A stretch of 45,431 nucleotides of DNA from Luminiphilus sp. GTDB lineage: Bacteria > Pseudomonadota > Gammaproteobacteria > Pseudomonadales > Halieaceae. Location of the stretch: assembly GCA_024638905.1 (NCBI GenBank), contig JAHEJH010000002.1, positions 1 to 45,431 of the forward strand, in the 5' to 3' direction. The notes under the pieces were generated by a model. The model did no database searches. It was not told the DNA's origin and saw only the letters and a list, made by a program, of their open reading frames with translations. The position numbers were made by a program, and so were the translations under genes. This document shows positions 32,948 through 42,565 of the stretch, piece after piece. The stretch's first letter is position 1. Each line of letters starts with the position of its first letter.

Positions 32948-33952
32948 ATGTCCTTTGATCGCCCGACACAGCTGATCGATCGTTTCGATCGTCGGATTTC
33001 CTACCTGCGTCTGTCAGTGACAGACCGTTGTGATTTTCGATGCCAGTACTGCATGGCAGAGACCATGGAGTTTTTACCTCGGTCCGAGGTGCTGACCATC
33101 GAGGAACTGCTCAGAACTGCGCGACTGTTTACCGAGTTGGGCGTGCGAAAAATTCGCGTCACCGGTGGTGAACCGCTGATTCGCAGGGGTGTGCATGAGC
33201 TATTCGAGGGACTCGGCGCACTGGAGGGGCTCGACACGCTGGCGCTGACTACTAATGGCAGCCACCTTGCTGACTCTGCTCACGCCCTTCGCGACGCCGG
33301 CGTGAACGCGATTAACATCAGCCTAGACAGCTTGCAGCACGAGCGTTTCAAGACTATTACTCGCATCGGCGATCTCGACACCGTATTGCGGGGCATCGAC
33401 CGCGCCGTGGAATGCGGGTTCGACCGTATCCGGCTGAATGCGGTGATCCTCGACGGCCTGAATCGCGATGAGGTGGTGCCACTCACCCACTACGCACTGA
33501 AAAAGGGTATCCATATTGCCTTCATCGAGGAGATGCCCCTCGGGCAGGTCAATGTGGGCGGCAAGCCCCTGGCCTATGTGTCATCCGACATGCTCCAGAA
33601 GGAGCTGGCCGAGCAGTTTTCGCTGGTACCCATGACCGCCTCGGATACCGCCGGGCCGGCCCGGGATTTTCTGATCGCCGGTTCCCGGACACAAGTAGGT
33701 TTTATTTCACCGCACAGTCATAACTTCTGCGCGCAGTGCAACCGATTGAGAATCAGTGCCGAGGGCCGGCTGCTGATGTGCCTGGGCAACGAGGAGTCCA
33801 TCGACATCAGAGGGCTGCTCCGCGCAGGCAGCACTGATGAAGAGATTAAAACCATTATTATTGAAAGCCTCAGCATCAAGCCCGAGCGTCATGTCTTTGA
33901 CCAGCCCGAGGAACCGCAGATCGTCCGCTTTATGAATGCGACCGGCGGTTGA
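32948..33952 (+). CDS. moaA: GTP 3',8-cyclase (molybdenum cofactor synthesis)
   Basis: A 334-residue radical SAM enzyme. Seen: the N-terminal cluster C28-x3-C32-x2-C35 (CDFRCQYC), the second cluster C261-x2-C264-x13-C278, and the C-terminal TGG needed for activity. It turns GTP into 3',8-cyclo-GTP, the first step of molybdopterin synthesis. ATG 32948 is preferred to a TTG at 32945; there is no strong ribosome site. It diverges from the SLC13 gene with a 44-bp gap. No other moa gene is in view; the next genes are a MoxR-VWA pair. Confidence 0.97.
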   Translation: MSFDRPTQLIDRFDRRISYLRLSVTDRCDFRCQYCMAETMEFLPRSEVLTIEELLRTARLFTELGVRKIRVTGGEPLIRRGVHELFEGLGALEGLDTLALTTNGSHLADSAHALRDAGVNAINISLDSLQHERFKTITRIGDLDTVLRGIDRAVECGFDRIRLNAVILDGLNRDEVVPLTHYALKKGIHIAFIEEMPLGQVNVGGKPLAYVSSDMLQKELAEQFSLVPMTASDTAGPARDFLIAGSRTQVGFISPHSHNFCAQCNRLRISAEGRLLMCLGNEESIDIRGLLRAGSTDEEIKTIIIESLSIKPERHVFDQPEEPQIVRFMNATGG

Positions 33953-33993
33953 GTACGGGTTCCAATCCCCATAAGCCAAATCGAGAGAATCCC

Positions 33994-34932
33994 TTGTCCG
34001 ATACCCATTACCCCGCCCTCAGCGATATTGATGCAATCCAGCAGGCTTTCGAGTCCGCGGGGTATATCTGCACAACGCGCATCGCCACTGTCGTTCGGCT
34101 GGCCGCCGCGCTTGAAAAACCGGTGTTGATCGAAGGCCCTCCCGGCGTGGGGAAAACCGAGCTGGCTAAGACCTGTGCGATGGTCGTGGACCGCCCCCTG
34201 GTGCGACTACAGTGCTATGAGGGGCTGGACGAAAGCAAAGCGCTCTATGAGTGGAAATACGGCAAACAGCTCCTGTACACCCAGCTACTAAAGGAACAGC
34301 TAGGAGATGTGCTCGATGGCGCGAAGGGGCTCAACGAGTCCATGAGCCGGCTGCATGAGTTTGGCGATGTGTTCTATTCCGAAGCCTTTTTGGAATCGCG
34401 CCCACTGTTAAAGGCGATGGAAGCAGATAACGGCGGTGTATTGCTCATCGATGAAATCGATAAAGCCGACTTTGAGTTTGAATCGCTGCTTCTGGAAGTA
34501 CTGTCAGATTTTCAGGTTTCCATACCGGAGCTCGGCACTATTCAGGCGCACTCCAAACCCCTGGTTTTCCTGACCAGTAACGACACCCGCGACTTGTCGG
34601 ATGCGCTAAAGCGGCGGTGTCTGCATCTCCATATCCCCTTCCCCTCTGTCGAGCTCGAGGCGCGGATTGTCGCCAGCCGGGTACCGGATCTCGCGCAATC
34701 CATGACCGATCAACTGGTGCGCTTTGTGCATGCCATCCGCTCTCTGGACCTCAAAAAAGCGCCGGCCATCTCGGAGACCGTGGATTGGGCCAAAAGTCTG
34801 GTGTTGCTGCATGCAAACGATCTGGATGGCTCATTGGTTCAGGACACCCTCAACGTGCTGCTCAAGTATGAAGAAGACATTCAGATCGCCGAGGGTCAGT
34901 TACCTAAATTGATGGCTGCCGCCGCAGGCTGA
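33994..34932 (+). CDS. MoxR-family AAA+ ATPase
   Basis: A 312-residue AAA+ ATPase. Seen: Walker A GPPGVGKT (48-55), Walker B VLLIDEIDKAD, sensor-type LTSNDTRDLSDALKRR. MoxR proteins work with VWA-domain partners as chaperones for metal-enzyme or complex maturation. The start is read as TTG 33994, with gagag eight bases upstream; other in-frame starts overlap the moaA stop. Followed after two bases by the CoxE-like gene. Closest style is CoxD-like; with moaA just upstream, a link to molybdenum enzymes is possible (inference). Confidence 0.92.
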   Translation: MSDTHYPALSDIDAIQQAFESAGYICTTRIATVVRLAAALEKPVLIEGPPGVGKTELAKTCAMVVDRPLVRLQCYEGLDESKALYEWKYGKQLLYTQLLKEQLGDVLDGAKGLNESMSRLHEFGDVFYSEAFLESRPLLKAMEADNGGVLLIDEIDKADFEFESLLLEVLSDFQVSIPELGTIQAHSKPLVFLTSNDTRDLSDALKRRCLHLHIPFPSVELEARIVASRVPDLAQSMTDQLVRFVHAIRSLDLKKAPAISETVDWAKSLVLLHANDLDGSLVQDTLNVLLKYEEDIQIAEGQLPKLMAAAAG

Positions 34933-34934
34933 CC

Positions 34935-36359
34935 TTGTCAGTGGACCCTCCCCATACGGCGCGCGCCGCGGCAAGCAGTGATCAGCTGCTGGCCTTTGTG
35001 CAGTACCTGCGGGGGAAGAAGATTCCGGTCTCGCCTGCCGATACCCTCGATGCCATAGAGGTCGCTGAGCTGGTGGGCTACCAGAACCGGTCCCTGCTCA
35101 AAAACGGGCTCGCGGCCGCATTGGCAAAATCTCTCCACGAGTTGAGCGTATTCGAGGCGGCCTTCGACGACTATTTTCAACCCATCCCCGAGCGCCCACC
35201 GGCGGGCGGTCAGTCAGATGTCGAGCCAGAGGGATCCTCAGCAGAACCGCCTGAGCAGGCGCCTCAGATAGACCCGGCAGCCCCGGGTGAGGATCCGCTG
35301 GACGGACTCCGTGGCAATTCGCTCTTTGATGCACTCGAGTCGCAGGATGAGAGCACGCTGTCCGTTGCCATCGAGACGGCCGCGGCAGAAGCCAAGGTCG
35401 AGGAGATTTCGCTGTTTACCCAGCGGGGCCAATACGTGCGCAAAATACTTGACGCGCTGGGTGACGAAGCGCTGCGCGAGGCGGCTATCGAATTCGAACA
35501 AAGCGAGCCCGCTGCCTTTGAAGCGGTTCAAGCTCTGAGAGAGCAACTCCGTGAACGGGTGCGTGATCGCGTGGAGCGCGCCTATTTGATTCATGCGAGT
35601 GCGGCCACCGAGGACCTGCTGGACGAGTCCCTGTCGAAACTGAAACTCGGCAACGTGGATCACAGCCAGATGGCTCGGCTCAAACGATTGATGGACCGCA
35701 TGGCGCGCAAACTCGCCGCGCGGCATGGCCGCCGCAGGCGTCGCTACCGTCGAGGCAAACTGCATGTCGGGGAGACGGTGCGCCGGGCCATCCCTACCGA
35801 TGGCATCCCTTTTCATCCTCGCTGGCGCAAAATCGAGCGAAAGCGGCCTCAGATCATGGCGATATGCGACGTCAGTGGTTCAGTGGCGGCATACGCCAAG
35901 TTCCTGCTGATGTTTCTCTATGCGGTGCAAGACGTGTTGCCACGTACCCGAAGCTTCGCTTTTTCTGCGGCGCTTGGCGAGGTGAGCGACCTGTTCGCCA
36001 CGCTGCCGGTTGAGGAGGCGATCGAACGGGTGAACCTGAAATATGGCGGTGCCACTGATTATGGCCGGGCGCTGCAGGATTTTTCCGAGCTGGCCCTCGC
36101 TGAGGTGAATAGCGCGACCACGGTGATTGTGCTGGGTGACGCGCGAAACAACCAGGCCGATCCGAGGCTGGATCTCCTGGCAGAGGTCAAGGCGCGGGCC
36201 AGGCAGTTAATCTGGCTCAATCCGGAATCCACACGACTCTGGGGCACGGGCGATTCGGAAATGTTACTGGTGAAAAGACACTGTCACTTGGCTAAAGAGT
36301 GTAATAATCTCAACCAGCTGGAGCGTATTATCGACAAGCTGTTGTCAGATAAGCGCTAA
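34935..36359 (+). CDS. VWA-domain protein, CoxE-like
   Basis: A 474-residue protein with an acidic, low-complexity stretch (about 85-125), a basic Arg cluster (HGRRRRRYRRG, 264-274), and a C-terminal von Willebrand factor A domain. Seen MIDAS residues: D312-x-S314-x-S316 (DVSGS), T374 and D402 (GDARNN). The CoxE family binds a MoxR ATPase; in carboxydotrophs CoxD and CoxE help mature the Mo-Cu site of CO dehydrogenase. TTG 34935 or GTG 34941 could start it. It begins two bases after moxR, so they are co-translated. No CO-dehydrogenase genes are in the window. Confidence 0.9.
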   Translation: MSVDPPHTARAAASSDQLLAFVQYLRGKKIPVSPADTLDAIEVAELVGYQNRSLLKNGLAAALAKSLHELSVFEAAFDDYFQPIPERPPAGGQSDVEPEGSSAEPPEQAPQIDPAAPGEDPLDGLRGNSLFDALESQDESTLSVAIETAAAEAKVEEISLFTQRGQYVRKILDALGDEALREAAIEFEQSEPAAFEAVQALREQLRERVRDRVERAYLIHASAATEDLLDESLSKLKLGNVDHSQMARLKRLMDRMARKLAARHGRRRRRYRRGKLHVGETVRRAIPTDGIPFHPRWRKIERKRPQIMAICDVSGSVAAYAKFLLMFLYAVQDVLPRTRSFAFSAALGEVSDLFATLPVEEAIERVNLKYGGATDYGRALQDFSELALAEVNSATTVIVLGDARNNQADPRLDLLAEVKARARQLIWLNPESTRLWGTGDSEMLLVKRHCHLAKECNNLNQLERIIDKLLSDKR

Positions 36360-36441
36360 TCTCGGCTGGCCTGGAAGGCTAGCAAGGCACGGCGATTTAC
36401 TCGCAACCACGCACTCTGTGAGTGCGAGAAGAAGAGACATC

Positions 36442-38220
36442 ATGGATGATGGTCATTTGGTGCTGACTCGCTCGCTCGAACTTGAAGTTCGCGCTGCCTT
36501 CGCGTTGCAATCGCGAACCGAAGGATTAACGGGCGAGGCACTAATCGAGGCGCTGTCAAAGCTGCAGACAGCAGAAAATCAGACACTGCTGAGCGCGCTG
36601 GCAGATCGAGGCCACGGGCTTGTCGCCTCGGAACCTGCTGCTGTGCTGGACTGGGTCGATGCTGCCTTTGTGCGCTGGCAATCACACTATTCTCTCGACC
36701 CAGAGCTGGCGCAGCTGCTGCTGGAGGTCAGACCCCTGACCGCAGCGTTTGCCTGTTCGGAGGATCGGTTTTTCACCCCGGGCGCTCACGCCTTGCACCG
36801 TCTCCTAGACGCGCTCTATGAGGGCTTCGCGGGATGGTCTCCGGATCTAGGCAAGACCGCGCGACCTGCGGTCGACGCTGTTGGAGAAATCATTCAACGA
36901 TGCCTGCAGGATTTTCCAAGCGAGCCTGCGGTCGATCACACCCTACATCTGCTGGAGCAGAAGATCAGCGGATATTCCGGCCAGCTGGAGCGCCTCGATG
37001 CAGGACTGGTCGAACGCGAAGCGACTGCGATGGCCAGCACGGTCGCGCGGCGGGCTGTCGGTGAACAGGTCAGTCAAAAACTCGGCAATGCCACCTTTCC
37101 TGGCACGCTGGCAGAATTCATCGGCGGAGATTGGTTCGAGGCAGGCGTCGCCTTGGCAAAAAATCTGGGCACCGACAATGACGTCTGGCAACAGTATGGT
37201 GAAATCACCGGGCAGTTGGTCGCGCTATTTGGGCATACCGATACACAATCCAAAGTAGCCGCTGCAAACGGCGACGAGCTGCCACATCGCGTTCGCAAGT
37301 TATTGGAGCAGGTCGGTTTGTCGAGTGAGCGGGCGAAGAGCGCTGGCGACATGCTCGAATATCTGCTGCTCCGGCATGCCTCAAAGCAGATGCCCGATAT
37401 AACGCTGGCACCCGTCATGCTGGACGGGCAATCGACGGAGGACTGGTCCAATGCCACCGTCACCTCGCTGAGTGAGGCGGGGATCGAGCAGGGACAGTGG
37501 TATCGCATTCAGCAGCCGGAAGGAGTTCGCCGACTGCGTCTTTGCGGCGCGTTCGGGCACAACAGTTATCTCGTGTTCATGGACTTTGCGGGTGCCAGAG
37601 CATTGCGACTCGGCGTCAACGAGTTTGCCAACCTCTTGCGCTCCGGTGAGGCGACGCAACTCGATACGAGGGAAACTTTTTCGCGCGCGCTGGTCGAAGC
37701 AGCAGAGTCAAAAAGCGAGTGGCTGGCTGGGCAGCAAGCGGCCCAAGCGAAAGCCCGTGAGCAAGCGTCTCAGGTGGCGGAGCAGGACGCGGTGACGCTG
37801 GCCAGCGAACGGGAGGTCGCCGCCCAGCGTCTGCGAGAGGCAGAGCAGCGAGCCCTGCGCCAGTCCGAAGCGCTACCGGCCAGTCAGTCGGAATCGGGCG
37901 ATCGCACGCTAAGTGCGGACCAACCCTTCGATACCAATACCGTGCTGCAGCTGCAGATTCCGATTGGAACCTGGCTGGGATTCCACGACCGGGAGCCCCC
38001 CATCATGGCCAGAGTTGCCGTGAGAGACCTCGATAAAGACAGCTATATTTTCACTAATCGCGAGGGCATTAAGCTCAGAGAACTAACCGTTCCACAGCTG
38101 GTGACGCTGGTAGAGCGTGACATGGTGGATATTCTGGAGCGAAAAACCAGCTTCCGCGAGACGCTCGCCGGCAATGCCGGACAGGATCGACTCAACCAGT
38201 TTCAGGCGGGCCCCGCCTAG
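36442..38220 (+). CDS. DUF1631 family protein
   Basis: A 592-residue protein of the DUF1631 family, common in gammaproteobacteria and of unknown function. Seen: a long helical N-terminal half, an Ala/Gln/Glu/Arg-rich coiled stretch near 440-485, and a C-terminal beta domain (VLQLQIPIGTWLGF to RKTSFRETLAG) that looks PilZ-like. ATG 36442 follows gagaagaagaga; an upstream GTG is less likely. It converges on pilU, and the two stop codons share a CTAG (38217-38220). A PilZ-like end would suit a c-di-GMP or pilus link, but that is inference. Confidence 0.85.
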   Translation: MDDGHLVLTRSLELEVRAAFALQSRTEGLTGEALIEALSKLQTAENQTLLSALADRGHGLVASEPAAVLDWVDAAFVRWQSHYSLDPELAQLLLEVRPLTAAFACSEDRFFTPGAHALHRLLDALYEGFAGWSPDLGKTARPAVDAVGEIIQRCLQDFPSEPAVDHTLHLLEQKISGYSGQLERLDAGLVEREATAMASTVARRAVGEQVSQKLGNATFPGTLAEFIGGDWFEAGVALAKNLGTDNDVWQQYGEITGQLVALFGHTDTQSKVAAANGDELPHRVRKLLEQVGLSSERAKSAGDMLEYLLLRHASKQMPDITLAPVMLDGQSTEDWSNATVTSLSEAGIEQGQWYRIQQPEGVRRLRLCGAFGHNSYLVFMDFAGARALRLGVNEFANLLRSGEATQLDTRETFSRALVEAAESKSEWLAGQQAAQAKAREQASQVAEQDAVTLASEREVAAQRLREAEQRALRQSEALPASQSESGDRTLSADQPFDTNTVLQLQIPIGTWLGFHDREPPIMARVAVRDLDKDSYIFTNREGIKLRELTVPQLVTLVERDMVDILERKTSFRETLAGNAGQDRLNQFQAGPA

Positions 38221-39329
38221 ATCTGTTCGTCCTCTAGGCTGAAGGTCGTTGTCTCTTCCTCGGTACCCTGATCGCCAGCCAACTTGAGGCGCAGGCGCAG
38301 GTTGTTCTCCGAATCTGCGTTGCGCAACGCCTCGTCCTCGGTAATCTCGCCGGCCTGACACAGGTCGAACAATGCCATATCAAAGGTTTTCATCCCCCGG
38401 TCTTTGGACTTCTCCATAATTTCCTTGAGGCCACCAATATCACCCCGCAAGATCAACTCCTTCACGGTTGGAGAGCCCAGCATCACCTCAACCGCTGCGC
38501 TACGGCCACCCTCTGTATTCGGGATCAGGCGCTGGGAGACAAAAGCCTGCAGGTTCAATGACAAGTCCATCAATAGTTGCTGACGCTTTTCCTCAGGGAA
38601 AAAGTTGATGATGCGATCGAGGGCCTGATTGGCATTATTGGCGTGCAAGGTCGAGATACACAGGTGCCCTGTCTCGGCAAAGGAGATCGCGTGCTCCATG
38701 GTTTCCCGGTCGCGGATCTCACCGATCAGTATGACGTCGGGCGCTTGTCGCAGCGTGTTCTTCAACGCGTTGTGCCAGTTGCGGGTATCCACACCCACTT
38801 CGCGCTGATTCACGATGGACTTCTTGTGCCGATGCACAAACTCGACCGGGTCTTCAATCGTCACGATATGCCCGCTGCTGTTGCTGTTGCGATAGTCGAT
38901 CATGGCCGCCAGAGAGGTAGACTTACCTGAGCCGGTGGCACCGACAAACAGGACCAGACCTCGCTTGCGCATGATGAGCTCAGTGAGGATTTGGGGCAGA
39001 CCAAGGTCGTACCATTGCGGGATATCCATGACAATGAAGCGGGCAACGATGCTGACCTCATTGCGCTGCCGGAAGATGTTGACCCGGAAACGTCCCACGC
39101 TAGGAACGGACACAGCTAAATTCATTTCCAGATCCCGCGCGAACTCCTCGCGCTGGGTGTCGTCCATCAATTCGTTGGCAATCTCGGCGACTTCGCCGGG
39201 CGACAGGACATCAGAGTAAATGGTCTTCAGTTCGCCTTCAAATTTGGCACAGGGCGGTGCGCCGGTAGCCAGATACAGATCAGAACCCTTGCGCTCCGCC
39301 AACACCTTCAACCATTCATGTATTCGCAT
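38217..39329 (-). CDS. pilU: Type IV pilus retraction ATPase PilU
   Basis: A 370-residue PilT/PilU-type secretion ATPase. Seen: Walker A GATGSGKS (130-137), the Asp box IVTIEDPVEFVH, Walker B DVILIGEIRDRETM and the His box HLCISTLHANNANQAL. The wording matches PilU better than PilT (LVLFVGATGSGKSTSLAAMIDYR region and the acidic C-terminus). It helps PilT retract type IV pili at the inner membrane. ATG 39329 lies ten bases after ggagg; a GTG at 39338 is too close to it. No pilT lies beside it. It diverges from gshA and converges with the DUF1631 gene. Confidence 0.94.
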   Translation of the reverse strand: MRIHEWLKVLAERKGSDLYLATGAPPCAKFEGELKTIYSDVLSPGEVAEIANELMDDTQREEFARDLEMNLAVSVPSVGRFRVNIFRQRNEVSIVARFIVMDIPQWYDLGLPQILTELIMRKRGLVLFVGATGSGKSTSLAAMIDYRNSNSSGHIVTIEDPVEFVHRHKKSIVNQREVGVDTRNWHNALKNTLRQAPDVILIGEIRDRETMEHAISFAETGHLCISTLHANNANQALDRIINFFPEEKRQQLLMDLSLNLQAFVSQRLIPNTEGGRSAAVEVMLGSPTVKELILRGDIGGLKEIMEKSKDRGMKTFDMALFDLCQAGEITEDEALRNADSENNLRLRLKLAGDQGTEEETTTFSLEDEQI

Positions 39330-39496
39330 GACTATCACACCTCCCTGTGTTCAGATTCCTGACTTTCGGTCACTGCGAAAGCCGTGTTTCCCCCTGTACG
39401 GTGCGCTCCTTGCGCCGTACACTCCGCCCCAATTTAACCCCTGAGAGCGGCGAAAGCCCAGCGCGATTGCCGTCAATTCCTCACACAGGAGCCACC

Positions 39497-41083
39497 GTGT
39501 CGAACCACGCTGCGATCTTCCGGCAGGTACTTGAGACTGATCCGCAATGGCTGGAACAGGTTCGACGCGGCGTGGAAAAAGAAAGCCTGCGCGTCACGGC
39601 CGATCAGGCAACGCTGGCACAAACACCTCATCCCAAGGGTTTGGGCTCGACGCTGACGCACTCTGCTATCACCACAGACTATTCGGAGGCGCTGCTAGAG
39701 TTCATTACACCAGCTTCCCATTCCATTGCTGAAACTGAACAGGCGTTGGCGGACCTGCATCGCTTCACGGCGCGTCACCTTGACCAGGAGCTGTTATGGA
39801 ATGCAAGCATGCCCTGCATTGTGAATGGTGACGCCGGGATCCCGATCGCCGAATTTGGTACTTCCAATGTTGGCCAGATGAAGCGGATCTATCGCAACGG
39901 GCTGAGCGTGCGCTATGGCAGAAAGATGCAAGCGATTGCCGGCATTCACTACAACTTCTCGCTGCCTGAATCCTTTTGGGCGGCCGCCCATGATCTGGCG
40001 GGCACTGCCCATGACGCTCAGGCATTTCAAACCGAAGGATACCTGGCGCTGATCCGGAACTTTTTTTCCCGGGTCTGGATGTTGATGTACTTACTGGGTG
40101 CGTCCCCTGCCGTCTGCGCGAGTTTTATTCAGGGCAATAAGCATCATCCACTAGAGCCAATGGGTGAGGATCATCACAGCTTCTTCCTGCCCCACGCCAC
40201 CACCTTGAGAATGGGTGATCTCGGTTATACCAGCAATGCGCAGGCGGGAATGGACGTCTGCTATAACGACCTCGATCAATACATTTCTACCTTGCGTGAC
40301 GCGATTCTGACGCCGCACCCTGCCTACGGGCAGTTTGACCTGATGCAGAACGGAGAGCGCGCGCAACTCAACACCTCGTTACTGCAAATCGAAAATGAGT
40401 ACTACAGCCCGATCCGGCCCAAGCGGGTAACACAGAGCGGTGAGGCACCCGTCGTCGCGCTCGCGCGCAAGGGCATTGAGTATGTCGAGGTGCGCTGCGT
40501 GGATATCAACCCTTTCACGCCTTTTGGGATCGACACCGATACGATGCGATTGATCGATCTCTTCCTGATCGCATGCCTGATCGATGACAGCCCGCCATGC
40601 GATGCCGATGGGCAACGACAGAACAAAACCAACCTACAGCGGATGGTCAATCGCGGGCGCGAACCCGGGTTGACGCTGCTGTCCCGCGACGGTGTTGAGA
40701 CACCCCGGGAAGTGCTCGCTGAACCGATTCTGGATCGAATGGATGAAGTCGCCAAGTGGTATCACTCGGGGACAGGCAACACCGATTACGAGCAAGTGGT
40801 CGCGCAAGCACGGGCGCACATTGCGGACCCGTCACTCACGCTCTCGGCGCGCGTACTCGATGAAATGACCACAAACAACCAGAGCTTCTGGCAGCTGGCG
40901 CTTCGGTATTCGCGCGAGTGGCATCAACAACACCTTGCAGCGCCATTAGCGGACGCTACTTGGGGGGCCATGACTGACGACGCTGCCATCTCGCTCGAAC
41001 GGCAACAAGAGATCGAGTCCCACGACAATCAGTCTTTCGACACTTACCTGTCACAGTTCTACGAACAGTATCAGTCGGTCTGA
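39497..41083 (+). CDS. gshA: Glutamate-cysteine ligase, type 1
   Basis: A 528-residue gamma-glutamylcysteine synthetase (E. coli 518). Seen: N-terminal RRGVEKESLRVT, LLEFITPASHSIAETEQ, GIHYNFSLPESFW and EVRCVDINPFTPFGID, all GshA blocks. It joins glutamate and cysteine with ATP, the first and limiting step of glutathione synthesis. GTG 39497 is the start, with AGGAG five bases before it; the in-frame sequence back to 39347 does not look like coding. It ends about 120 bp before a shared terminator with the FKBP gene. Confidence 0.97.
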   Translation: MSNHAAIFRQVLETDPQWLEQVRRGVEKESLRVTADQATLAQTPHPKGLGSTLTHSAITTDYSEALLEFITPASHSIAETEQALADLHRFTARHLDQELLWNASMPCIVNGDAGIPIAEFGTSNVGQMKRIYRNGLSVRYGRKMQAIAGIHYNFSLPESFWAAAHDLAGTAHDAQAFQTEGYLALIRNFFSRVWMLMYLLGASPAVCASFIQGNKHHPLEPMGEDHHSFFLPHATTLRMGDLGYTSNAQAGMDVCYNDLDQYISTLRDAILTPHPAYGQFDLMQNGERAQLNTSLLQIENEYYSPIRPKRVTQSGEAPVVALARKGIEYVEVRCVDINPFTPFGIDTDTMRLIDLFLIACLIDDSPPCDADGQRQNKTNLQRMVNRGREPGLTLLSRDGVETPREVLAEPILDRMDEVAKWYHSGTGNTDYEQVVAQARAHIADPSLTLSARVLDEMTTNNQSFWQLALRYSREWHQQHLAAPLADATWGAMTDDAAISLERQQEIESHDNQSFDTYLSQFYEQYQSV

Positions 41084-41200
41084 CGGTCACCCCTGCCCGG
41101 GAGGTCAAACCTGACCCCGCACCGATTCCTCACCGGCTGAGATAGTGGGCTCTGACTGGCGAGTCGAAAGCGGGAAAACACCTCACGAGCAGCAATAAAA

Positions 41201-41224
41201 AAAGCGCCCGGTGGGCGCTTTTCT
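41201..41224. terminator. Bidirectional intrinsic terminator
   Basis: AAAGCGCCC (41201-41209), loop GGT, GGGCGCTTT (41213-41221), with A-rich and T-rich flanks. It lies between convergent gshA and the FKBP gene. The rest of 41084-41272 shows no gene. Confidence 0.92.
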
Positions 41225-41272
41225 GGTGTTGCTAAAGGTGAGCCTCCCGCTGTACAGGAGCACCACTGTGGA

Positions 41273-42007
41273 TTACTCGGCCCCAGCGTCCGCTTTCACC
41301 ACCGCAATCAGTTCAACGTCAAACAGCAAGGTGGCATTCGGGCCAATCATTTGCCCTGCCCCGCCCTCGCCGTAGCCTAGCTCCGGGGGAATGATGAACT
41401 TGAACTTGCCGCCCGGCTTCATCAGTTGAAGTCCCTCGGTCCAGCCGGGAATCACCTGCGTCAAGCCAAAGGTCACGGTCTGGCCGCGCTCAAAGCTGCT
41501 GTCAAACACCGAGCCATCAATCAGCCGGCCCTCGTAGTGCACCTCAACAGAGTCCGCAGCCACCGGATTGTCACCCTCGCCGGGTTCCATGACGATGTAT
41601 TGCAGCCCCGATTCCGTGGTTTGCACGTCGTCATTGGCAATCATCTCTTCCATATACGCTCTGCCTGCCTCCAAGTTTGACTGCGCCTGCGCCACGCGCT
41701 CGGCTTCCGCTTCTGCCTGACTTCGCTCCTGAAACGCGGACATTTCGGTATTGATTTCCTCGTCCGACAGCTTCGCTTCGGCACCGGTCATCGCGTCCTC
41801 AAGACCGGCCGCGTAGGCGGCAACATCGATCTGCATACCATCAGCAGACATCCGCTGGCCCATGCGCAGGCCAATGCCATAGCTGAGTCGCGCGTCGGTC
41901 GACTCCAGAGTGACTTCCTGCTCCTGCGAAGCGCCACCGCAGCCCATAAGGGCCATCATCAGCCCAGCTAGTGACAGCTGGCCGACTACTTTTTTCGGGG
42001 TACTCAT
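41273..42007 (-). CDS. FKBP-type peptidyl-prolyl isomerase lipoprotein (FkpA/Mip-like)
   Basis: A 244-residue, exported proline isomerase. Seen: a signal peptide ending in lipobox LMGC with C23, an acidic helical dimer domain (about 36-125), and a C-terminal FKBP domain (about 150-238) with VEVHYEGRLIDGSVFDSS, VIPGWTEGLQLM and IPPELGYG. It folds proteins at the envelope. ATG 42007 has agggaga upstream; a TTG six bases earlier is less likely. The lipobox makes a lipoprotein likely, unlike soluble FkpA of E. coli. Confidence 0.93.
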   Translation of the reverse strand: MSTPKKVVGQLSLAGLMMALMGCGGASQEQEVTLESTDARLSYGIGLRMGQRMSADGMQIDVAAYAAGLEDAMTGAEAKLSDEEINTEMSAFQERSQAEAEAERVAQAQSNLEAGRAYMEEMIANDDVQTTESGLQYIVMEPGEGDNPVAADSVEVHYEGRLIDGSVFDSSFERGQTVTFGLTQVIPGWTEGLQLMKPGGKFKFIIPPELGYGEGGAGQMIGPNATLLFDVELIAVVKADAGAE

Positions 42008-42049
42008 GCTCAACGTTCTCCCTGTTCCGTTTGCAATGGAGCGGCGATG

Positions 42050-42562
42050 TTACGTTGACTGGAGAAGCAGTGCCACCAGTTGCTCTCGTTCGGAGGCAAA
42101 TTTACCGTTCTCAAAACCGGACACCGCCAGCATGTTAGCGTTCATGCGCTTTGCGGCATCCTCCAAGGCTTCTGCCGTCAGCATTTTTTTGGTCATGCCG
42201 TCCTGAGGCCCACTGCGAAGCGCCTCGGTGCTGTCCCACATCAGCTCGGCGAGGTGACGCTCCGCCTGGACCTCGAGCTGAAGCAAATGCCGTCGCGCGT
42301 CCTCTTTGACCGCATCGCCCTTCCATTGCTCCCGCACAGCGCGCAAAGGCAACACCACTTCGTCAATCCAGGCCCCCGTGGTGGCGCGCATTACCGCAAC
42401 ATCCCGATTCTGTAATCGGTGTCCCTCGGTAGACAACCAGGCAGCGAACAAAGCCTCCAATATGACCAGGTCGGCCTGCGACTGCAGTGTCAGCAACAGT
42501 GCTTGTGTGGGCTCCCGGGCATACTGCCTCAACGCCCAGTCCCAGAATGGTGCCACGGTCAC
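42050..42562 (-). CDS. TIGR02444 / DUF2390 family protein
   Basis: A 170-residue protein of the TIGR02444 family, unknown in function. Seen: N-terminal FWDWALRQYAREPTQALLLTLQSQADLVILEALFAAWLS and VVLPLRAVREQWK, the family signature. Mostly helical and probably cytoplasmic. Start GTG 42562 with agga six bases before it, three bases after the GIY-YIG gene ends, so the two are co-transcribed. It lies 42 bp before the FKBP gene, which may be on the same transcript. Confidence 0.82.
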   Translation of the reverse strand: MTVAPFWDWALRQYAREPTQALLLTLQSQADLVILEALFAAWLSTEGHRLQNRDVAVMRATTGAWIDEVVLPLRAVREQWKGDAVKEDARRHLLQLEVQAERHLAELMWDSTEALRSGPQDGMTKKMLTAEALEDAAKRMNANMLAVSGFENGKFASEREQLVALLLQST

Positions 42563-42565
42563 GTC

